Below are positions 46,906 through 56,800 of a stretch of 64,000 bases of DNA, piece by piece. Source of the stretch: Heliocidaris erythrogramma (taxonomy: Eukaryota > Echinodermata > Echinoidea > Camarodonta > Echinometridae). The position numbers were made by a program, and so were the translations under genes. The notes under the pieces were generated by a model. That model did not search any database, was not told where the DNA came from, and worked only from the letters and a program-made list of their open reading frames with translations. The stretch is from the NCBI GenBank assembly GCA_025617745.1, contig CM046853.1:53097021-53161020 (forward strand), written 5' to 3'. Position 1 is the stretch's first letter. Each line of letters begins with the position of its first letter.

Positions 46906-47160
46906 CCAAGTTTACAGAATGCTTGTCCTGCCCTTCAGTGAACAACCAAAGCATACAGTATCTCTCCAAGAGGCACATAGCATTCCAGGTAGCTCTACAT
47001 CTCCTTGAGATACTTTGCATTTAAGAAAAGTCTTTTTTTTCATAAATACTGTATGCATATACTGTGCGGCACTCCTTTCATGACTAACAGTCACACAGCC
47101 ATACCCATTCCAAACCGACCGACTCTTTGCCATTCGGGGCAATGTAATTGTTTGTAAGGT

Positions 47161-47301
47161 CTGGGGAGCGTTTCATCAAGCGTTTTGTCAGTGATTTTTA
47201 CCGACAACTGTTATAAGCTACTGAAATCCTTGCATCTGATTGGCTGAGAGTAAATTTGTCAGTAAAACTCACTGACAAAACTCTTGATGAAATGCTCCCC
47301 T
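47161..47301. mobile_element. Foldback MITE of the GGGGAGCGTTTCAT family, copy 3
   Basis: CTGGGGAGCGTTTCATCAAG and its inverse CTTGATGAAATGCTCCCC close the element around the CTGATTGGCTGAGAG core. It directly abuts copy 4. Confidence 0.88.
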
Positions 47302-47450
47302 GGGCTCCGTTTCATAAACTTGTTACCAGTACCAACTGCCACTTTTCTATGACAAACTTGCTCTCAGCCAATCAGATGCAAGGATTTCAGTAGCTTAGCT
47401 TATAACAGTTATTGCAACTTGATAACAAGTTTAATGGAAACAGGGCCCTG
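47302..47450. mobile_element. Foldback MITE, related copy 4 with different arms
   Basis: The arms GGCTCCGTTTCATAAACTTG and TTTAATGGAAACAGGGCCC differ from copies 1-3, but the core is the same sequence inverted (CTCTCAGCCAATCAGATGCA). It is head-to-head with copy 3. Confidence 0.8.
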
Positions 47451-48013
47451 GTGTCGTTCTCCTTGGTGTGACTGGTGGTATAACAGAATATCACAAAGCT
47501 TGTGTGGAAAAAGGTTGGGCTTCAGCCATTGCATATACATTTCACACATGCATATTTGCTAAGAGGTACTTCACCTTCCTTTCAACAGACATGTTGAAAA
47601 CCCAGTTCAAAAGGTGACAGAAAGCAAGATTATATGGCTGGTGATATTTATGAAATGGCATTCCTTTGAAAGCACTTCTCTAGTTATGATATCTATGATT
47701 TTCGATTGAACATCAGTTCTTCTTATTGCATATTAACCCTTTCGAAACAATTGACCAATTTGTGGTTTAAGTCAATAACTTTTAATTCAAAGCTCTAAAA
47801 TATACCAGATGCATGAGCATAAAGAGGTAAAATTTCTGCACACACTATGTCCATTTGCGTTGCATGACCATACTGCGTTTGATGCCAGAAATTTTATAAA
47901 CGAGAATAAGCTTTACAATTGTTAAATTGGCAACACATTGAGAGGTTCAAAATCATTGTTTTTTAATCAAAATTGGCAATTTTTTCAACTTTTCGACAAA
48001 ATTACTGACCATG

Positions 48014-48207
48014 TACAGTCAAACCTGCTTTAGCGACCACTTGTATAGAAAGACGACCTGTCTATAAAGACCACAATTTTGGTTTCCCTTGAAAAATGTT
48101 TCTCATTGAAACGTGTATTATAGGAACCTGTATATAAAGACCACCTGCTCATAAAGACCGCTTTTCTTGTCTCCCTTGAGTGGTCTTTATAGACAGGTTT
48201 CACTGTA
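48014..48207. mobile_element. Pogo/mariner-like element (TACAGTCAAACCTG ends)
   Basis: TACAGTCAAACCTGCTTTAG and GACAGGTTTCACTGTA are inverted ends. Internal words TATAAAGACCAC repeat three times. TA occurs at both ends. Confidence 0.75.
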
Positions 48208-48339
48208 TATCATTTTCAAAGACATTACACCTTTAATATTAGAACCATGTAAACTAAAGGAAAAAAATATTATTGTTGCTAATTTGAAGAACAAAATTTG
48301 ATCAATTTAGCCCTGAAATAATTCCTGTCCTGAAAGGGT

Positions 48340-48873
48340 TAAAGGGCAATCTGACCTTGGTAATAAGATGATTTGTGTGAAAGCAGCAAAATAAGAGAAA
48401 CAGGGTGGTGAAAGTTTGAAAGAAATTGGACAAGGAATAAAAAAATTATGGATGTTTGAAAAATGATATCACTACATCTATGCGGATTTCAAATTGGCAA
48501 TTTGGTGAGTCAATTGTCACATACTTGTGTACAACTCTCCCGTTTGTCATACACAAAAATATCATTAATTTGCGGTTTTCTCCGAAGCGCCTTTACCCTC
48601 GAGGCAGTACTCAAAATATAATGGATATTATTGTCATAGGTCCGCATGAAAGAAAATTATCCTACCGAGTAAAACATTTTGAAAAAAAATGACTTTTTAG
48701 TCATTTTGTGTGATGGAGGAAATAGAAATTCCCATAGGCATAGTGATAAAACTTTCAAAAATTCATAACTTTCTTATTGCTTCCCAGATTTCATTCAAAC
48801 TTTCACCAATCTCCTTTTCTGATTTTTCCTCTTTCTTTCAGAGCAACTTGCCATTATGGCTGGATTTCCCTTT
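48340..48873. mobile_element. TTAA-flanked foldback element
   Basis: TTAA precedes AGGGCAATCTGACC (left) and follows GGCTGGATTTCCCT (right). Both arms carry GGTGAAAGTTTGAA, a GAAAT-GG word and AATAAGAAAGTTATG-type sequence, related to the arms of 21911-22410. Confidence 0.75.
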
Positions 48874-50750
48874 AACTTTAAGTTTTCCCTTACTGAACAT
48901 TGATGCTTACATAGTTCTTTTTTTCTTACATTTTAGACAAATTCATTCATTATTAAATAAACAATTCAACTACATTAATGACCATATTAATAAGTTAAAT
49001 AATACATTGAAATGTAGAGGACTTGATTCAGACAAATTGTTTTTATTGCCTTCAAGTTTTAAATGCAGATCCAAAAGCACTTCAACATTATGAATATGAA
49101 ATTCAATATTTTGTTGTCGCTGTTGCCAACATTCCATGATTATCAATGTTTATGAAACAAAGAGATATTTAGATGGAATTCAAAGATATAGCAAACAAAA
49201 ATGTATAATTCTTCATTCATTAGAGGTAGTAATAGTGTCAATTTTTCTTCTCTAATACTGAATTTTTCAAACTTTGATTGGAAAGTACAAACCAATTCTG
49301 GACATTATACAAGTCATGTCAATTCACCATGTCACACATTGTCTTTCTAATATGCCAGATGAATTAGCTGAAAATTATCAGACAAGTATTTTAAAATAAA
49401 ATTTCTGACAAGGGTCTATAAATAACAAATTTGCTGACATAAAAATGTAAAGGGGAGGGGGAGGGTCACATTCCCCCATGCCCCCCTTCAGTGAAGCCCC
49501 TTTTTTGCTAAAAGTTAACACTATGCATCGCATAGAAAGGTTTATGTATAACCTCTCGAACAACCATACTGACTAAATACACATACAGTAAGTGTAGCAC
49601 TCCTTGGTAAATATACAGTAAGTATTAGTATGACATTTACATTGCTCTTAACTTGTGCTACTGATTCAGCTTTCTGTTAGTATTAATAAAGTCAATATTA
49701 TATCCGCCGATTAAGACCAGGGACTGGGTCAGACTATATCATCAGCTCAGAGCCAGACGGGCGTTAACTCTGTGTGTATATATATATAGATGTTGAGAAT
49801 CGAGGACAGGAGGGGGCAATATGAATGCATCATTATGAATATAATGTGTTGGTAGACCTGAGAGCGGATTAAACGAGAAGATCACGAAAGATTTAATAAG
49901 TCAAAATTAATAACAGCAGAAAAATGAGAAAACAGATTCGTGAAAGTCTGAGGCAAATCTGACAAGCTGTAAGAAAGTGAACTAGTTTTAAAGTTGTAAT
50001 ACATCTATGGCACAGTTTAATGAAATATCTTCTCCAGACAAAACAGCAATTTTTGACATAGCAAAGGTGAGAAGAGCTTGCAAGGTACATCACTAAGTCA
50101 CCAATTTGTGTTTGCTCAATTACAACTTTTAATAATTCATAATTTCATTGATCTGTTTCACTCATTTTTCTTGTTTGTTTACAGCCAACATGATGCCAGG
50201 GTAGCTTTCCCCTTTAAAAGCCATTACATAAGAGGCATATTCTACATGTCCATCAGGCCTTCATAATCTATGAATGTCTAATACAACCAAAATGTGACTT
50301 TATTCAGAACTTCTGTCAAGAGAGGGCTAAAGTATGTAACTTATTCACATAGTCACATTTTAGATGAAAGTACATGATTTTTGTACAAAGCATGTAGAAA
50401 AAATATTGATATTTCCACTTTGAATAAAAGTCAAACTTTGAAAGTCCTCTAGTAAAATACTGTATAGAAAATGAAAGCAATTGTTACGTACATCATTTCA
50501 TGGATAATTTCTTTGGTCTTCCTGTCAAGGACCACTTCAAGTGGTTCCTTTTAAGATAATCATATCGTGAAAGGCTCCTCAGCCTCTTCAATACATTATC
50601 AAACTGTCCAACCACCTTCACAAAGGGTCAGAAATGATAATCATGTAGATATCTTGATCATACAGTCTTTATGACAGCGATGGAAAAACAGATTAAGGAA
50701 TCCAAATAGAGATGTTCATACTTTCGTCTTGCTCATTTGACATGCTCCCA

Positions 50751-53700
50751 TCATGTTCCTAGCCCCAAGGAATCAAACCAAGATTGCGTCTTCACAGCTA
50801 TACTGCCCTCTTTAGACCAGGCTACGATCTTAGCATCCACACCTCCGCCATTCAGTTCACCTGTAACAACAACATCATCAACAGAAATGGCTACTACTTA
50901 ACATCCATCCATTTATCCATCTATATGTCTGCCTAATATCTAGTATGTCTAATATCTCACCATTTTTCTGTGTGCCCATATAAAATAATAATAATAATAA
51001 TATTCTGTTCTTGTATAGCGCATAACACCTTATGATACATACGTCTCTATGCGTTTCCAAAGGGTTTGGATATTATTACCCTGGCTTTAGCTCCAGCAGC
51101 CGTAATCAGCGCAAGTGCATTTCAAGGAATAAATCCTGCCAGGTACCCATTTACTACACCTGCGTGGAGAGTGGCAAATGTGGATTAATGTCTTGCCAAA
51201 AGACACTAGTATCTATCTTTCTATTTATCCATATAATTGTTGTCCATTTATCCATCTATTTAGATCTATCTACCAAAATATTATCCTATTCATATACTAC
51301 TCATCTATTCATCTATTCATCTATTCATCTGGCAATCTATTTGAACATCAACATATCTTCATTCATATATCTCACTCTAGATCCTTATCTATTTATCCTT
51401 GAGTAAGAAAATGGCAAATTCCTTCAAGGTTTCATAAAATCGTATGTAACCTCTTGATTGAGCATTTCATTAAATGACTTCTATTCCTGAAGGTATCAAG
51501 CTGTCTTGCTTCATATTTCTATGAATAAAAATATCAAAGAAAAGATTGTGCATCTCTTCTAAATGGCTTTCAATAAGGTTTTGTTTTCAGGCAGTAAACT
51601 TAGAAAACAATACCTGCACATACTGAGCTTACTAAATGCCCACAAATTAGCAAATAATGTATAATTTACTGCAACATTTTGCTTGCTGCTGTACGCTACT
51701 GTAAAATCAGGAAGTTTTGTGAACTGTTGACGACAGCAATTTTTGTGGCAAGAAACCAAATGCAAGGTTTCCATGTTGTGATTCAATTATTTTTCAGCAC
51801 GAAACTTTCACGAATCTCAAACACTCGCAAAAAATTGTGAAAGTTTCATGCATCCTAGAGGACGTCTCTTAGAGGACATATCCAGTTCAGTGCCAGTACT
51901 CACCTATCACCCTTTGATGATCAGAAGGCTGGGTACTGAGGAACACAAGAGCACTATCCATGTCAACCTGCTGTCCAGTAAGATCCACATGTGATACACA
52001 CTCTTCAGGTAATTTTATCTCTATGTCTCCTACATGAAGAAATAGAACAATGAGAAGAGCAAAGACCAGTTTTATTTAAAGAGCCGGTAATGAATTCAAT
52101 TTATGATTAAAGTTGTATTAACAGATTGCTGTAAGTAACTGTAATTCCTGTTGAAACGCGGCAACAGCACTACTAAGAGTGCGACACTATAAGTGTTTTA
52201 GGATAGACTTAAATCATATAGCAACAGCAAGTCACCGACAGATGAACCTGGAGATGGGCAGTTTTCCAAGCAGTTTCTGCCTTTGAAACTGAAGAAATAC
52301 GCAGACAAACCAAGGGAGATTAAAAAGACTAGAAATATCACTGAAGATGATGATTAATACCCCCACCCCGTGACAACAGCCTTTCTTGACTTTTGGTTGA
52401 AAACTGAGAAAGTAGTTCGATCCGCAAGATTCTTCCCTGATTTACTGCCATAGATATGCCATTTCCATGGCAACGCAGCTTCCGACACATCCAAAAAATA
52501 TGTCTTGCACATCTTCCCACCAAGACCAATGTGTGTACCAAATTTCTTGACTTTTGGTCGAAAACTGAGGAAGTAGTTTGATCCGCAAGATTTTTCCCTG
52601 ATTTACTGCCATAGATATGCCGTTTCCATGGCAACGCAGCTTCCGACACATCAAAAAAATATGTTGTACACATCTTCCCAGTAAGACCAATGTGTGTACC
52701 AAATTTCATGACTTTTGGTCAAAAACTGAGGAAGTAGTTCGATCCGCAAGGTGTTTCCTTGATTTTCTGCCATATATATGCCGTTACCATGGCAACGCAG
52801 ATTCCGCTCATCCGAAAAATATGTCTTGCACATCTTCCCACCAAGACCAATGAGCTTTGGTCGAAAACTGAGAAAGTAGTTCGATCCGCAAGATTTGCAA
52901 CAGACCGACCGACCACCCGACCGCCCAACCGTTGACTGATTCCTATATACCCCCTTCAAACTTCGTTTGGCGGGGGTATTAGTATACCCAAAGTAGCATG
53001 AACGACTACTTCTTACGTGAAGCCTACAGAAGCCATGTGCAACCGCAGCAGGCCTGGCTTCCATTCTTAGAGCCACCTGTAGTTTGTTTAATATTGATTC
53101 ATAATTAGTCTCCAATAGATGTAACATGACTTCCATCATCATCATCATTACTCTATGTTCATATCAGTCAATCAATAATTTAAGATTTACCTTTCTCCGT
53201 TTGGATGTTAATATCATCGTGGCAGGATAGGTAGCCTCTAAAGGAAGCCTGGCCTGGTAGACTGACTGACATGGAACCTTGTACACAGCCTGACAGATTG
53301 AAAGAAACACATATCAAAATAGTATACAAATATTCAATATTTATGAGTGAGATAGCAAAACTATTTCATGAGGTGAAAGAAGCAGAGGTCTGTTCCATTC
53401 AGCAGAGCTGAGTTGAATATTACTACAGCGAAGTCGATTGGAATGCTGCATATTTCACTGAAATAAATAGTTTTTCCTTCTCATGAATGAAAAACACTGA
53501 ATATTTGTTTTATAAAAAACACCAACAATTATTATTATTATGGGTAAGAGAGGAATTCCAATGCAAGAATTAATTTCATCTCAGTTCTCATACCTTTTAA
53601 AAAAATGTTTTCACTGCATACATACCAGTAATAACATCCCCTCCTGTGGTTATTTTGCAATCACTGTGCATGTTACTGATGTGAACGGATCCTGTTTGAC

Positions 53701-53804
53701 TAGAGACTTCAGCTTTCCTGGCGTAGATGTCCTTGATGTGAATGGTACCTGATTCGGTTGAGACTTCAAAGTCTAGGCCCTGGAGTCTGTCTGCAGTCAC
53801 TGTC

Positions 53805-53844
<40 letters not shown>

Positions 53845-56800
53845 TAGCATATAGTATGCTTACCATAGTACAACTATATCAGAGCGTATACAAACTTAAT
53901 AATACTTAACTTATACAATTAATAATGCATAACATAGCATTAATAATACATAATAAAGAATAAAAATTGCGTAGATGTCCTTGATGTGAATGGTACCTGA
54001 TTCGGTTGAGACTTCAAAGTCTAGGCCCTGGAGTCTGTCTGCAGTCACTGTCTAATAATAACAATAATAATAATAATAATAATAATAACTAGCATATAGT
54101 ATGCTTACCATAGTACAACTATATCAGAGCGTATACAAACTTAATAATACTTAACTAATACAATTAATAATGCATAACATAGCATTAATAATACATAATA
54201 AAGAATAAAAATTAACTTACTGAACATGAAGTTTGAAAGAAATGTAAGGGTTTAACTATTCCAGGAAGAGATATATTTTCAAATATTTCTTGAATTGGTC
54301 CGTGGAATTAGCTGCTTTTAAGACAGATGGGATATTGTTCCATTCTTTGGATGCAGTCATAGTAAATATACGATCGCCAGCTTTCAGGTTTTGGGGATGG
54401 TGAGAAGAAATGGGTCCCTAAAAGAGCGAAGATTAGGACAGGATGGGTTATGAAATGTCTACAGAATAAAAAGATTCATTGGGAGATCCAATTACAAACT
54501 AAATCTAAAGAAATAAAATCATAATCAAGCATTCTAATTTGCCAGACATGAAAACAATGTCTTGTTTATATATCTACATTTTAAGAAAAAAAAAATTAGA
54601 GACCAGCACACAATATGTTTATTGAAAGTGACTCTATAAATATCATTTGGCTAAGGCATTAGTCCGCAATTGCCAGTCTCCACTCAGGTGTTGTAGGCAG
54701 GAATTCCTTGAATGCTGTGAACACCAAACTTGGTAGCCTACCTAGAGTCAGAGCAATAGTGGAGCATCTTGTAGGGTGGATAGGAGCACCTTGTAGGTAG
54801 GATATGAGCACCTTGTAGGGTGGAAATGAGCACCTTGTAGGGTGGATATGAGCACCTTGTAGGGTGGATATGAGCACCTTGTAGGGTGGATATGAGCACC
54901 TTGTAGGGTGGATATGAGCACCTTGTAGGGTGGATAGGAGGACCTTGTAGGGAGGATATGAGCACCTTGTAGGGAGGATATGAGCACCTTGTAGGGTGGA
55001 TATGAGCACCTTGTAGGGTGGATATGAGCACCTTGTAGGGTGGATAGGAGCACCTTGTAGGGTGGATAGGAGCACCTTGTAGGGTGGATATGAGCACCTT
55101 GTAGGGTGGATATGAGCACCTTGTAGGGTGGATAGGAGCACCTTGTAGGGTGGATAGGAGCACCTTGTAGGGTGGATAGGAGCACCTTGTAGGGTGGATA
55201 GGAGCACCTTGTAGGGTGGATAGGAGCACCTTGTAGGGTGGATAGGAGCACCTTGTAGGGTGGATAGGAGCACCTTGTAGGGTGGATAGGAGCACCTTGT
55301 AGGGTGGATAGGAGCACCTTGTAGGGTGGATAGGAGCACCTTGTAGGGTGGATAGGAGCACCTTGTAGGGTGGATATGAGCACCTTGTAGGAGCACCTTG
55401 TAGGGTGGATAGGAGCACCTTGTAGGGTGGATATGAGCACCTTGTAGGGTGGATATGAGCACCTTGTAGGGTGGATATGAGGACCTTGTAGGGAGGATAT
55501 GAGCACCTTGTAGGGTGGATATGAGCACCTTGTAGGGTGGATAGGAGCACCTTGTAGGGTGGATAGGAGCACCTTGTAGGGTGGATAGGAGCACCTTGTA
55601 GGGTGGATAGGAGCACCTTGTAGGGTGGATATGAGCACCTTGTAGGGTGGATATGAGCACCTTGTAGGGAGGATATGAGCACCTTGTAGGGTGGATATGA
55701 GCACCTTGTAGGGTGGATAGGAGCACCTTGTAGGGTGGATAGGAGCACCTTGTAGGGTGGATAGGAGCACCTTGTAGGGTGGATAGGAGCACCTTGTAGG
55801 GTGGATATGAGCACCTTGTAGGGAGGATATGAGCACCTTGTAGGGTGGATATGAGCACCTTGTAGGGAGGATATGAGCACCTTGTAGGGTGGATATGAGC
55901 ACCTTGTAGGGTGGATAGGAGCACCTTGTAGGGTGGATAGGAGCACCTTGTAGGGTGGATAGGAGCACCTTGTAGGGTGGATATGAGCACCTTGTAGGGA
56001 GGATATGAGCACCTTGTAGGGTGGACATGAGCACCTTGTAGGGTGGATATGAGCACCTTGTAGGGAGGACATGAGCACCTTGTAGGGTGGATATGAGCAC
56101 CTTGTAGGGTGGATATGAGCACCTTGTAAGGAGGATATGAGCACCTTGTAGGGTGGATATGAGCACTTGTAGGGAGGATATGAGCACCTTGTAGGGTGGA
56201 CATGAGCACCTTGTAGGGTGGATAGGAGCACCTTGTAGGGTGGATAGGAGCACCTTGTAGGGTGGATAGGAGCACCTTGTAGGGTGGATATGAGCACCTT
56301 GTAGGGTGGATATGAGCACCTTGTAGGGTGGATATGAGCACCTTGTAGGGTGGATAGGAGCACCTTGTAGGGTGGATAGGAGCACCTTGTAGGGAGGATA
56401 TGAGCACCTTGTAGGGTGGATATGAGCACTTGTAGGGAGGATATGAGCACCTTGTAGGGTGGACATGAGCACCTTGTAGGGTGGATAGGAGCACCTTGTA
56501 GGGTGGATAGGAGCACCTTGTAGGGTGGATAGGAGCACCTTGTAGGGTGGATATGAGCACCTTGTAGGGTGGACATGAGCACCTTGTAGGGTGGATATGA
56601 GCACCTTGTAGGGTGGATAGGAGCACCTTGTAGGGTGGATAGGAGCACCTTGTAAGGTGGATATGAGCACCTTGTAGGGTGGATATGAGCACTTGTAGGG
56701 TGGATATGAGCACCTTGTAGGGTGGATATGAGCACCTTGTAGGGTGGATAGGAGCACCTTGTAGGGTGGATAGGAGCACCTTGTAGGGTGGATAGGAGCA

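Larger units (their letters stand above)
45081..50750. other. Intergenic region between SLC37A3 and FAM185A
   Basis: Likely holds the SLC37A3 promoter just above 45080 and the FAM185A 3' UTR just below 50751; neither could be delimited. Seen: a polypyrimidine stretch (46530-46905), two adjacent foldback MITEs (47161-47450), a pogo-like element (48014-48207), a TTAA-flanked foldback element (48340-48873) and a decayed foldback repeat (about 49876-50220). No further gene was recognised. Confidence 0.5.

Noticed and set aside
52338..53148. Minus-strand open frames with HGNGISMAVNQGK-type peptides
   Set aside because: They track the 160-bp repeat units of a transposable element and recur in each unit; no coding gene.
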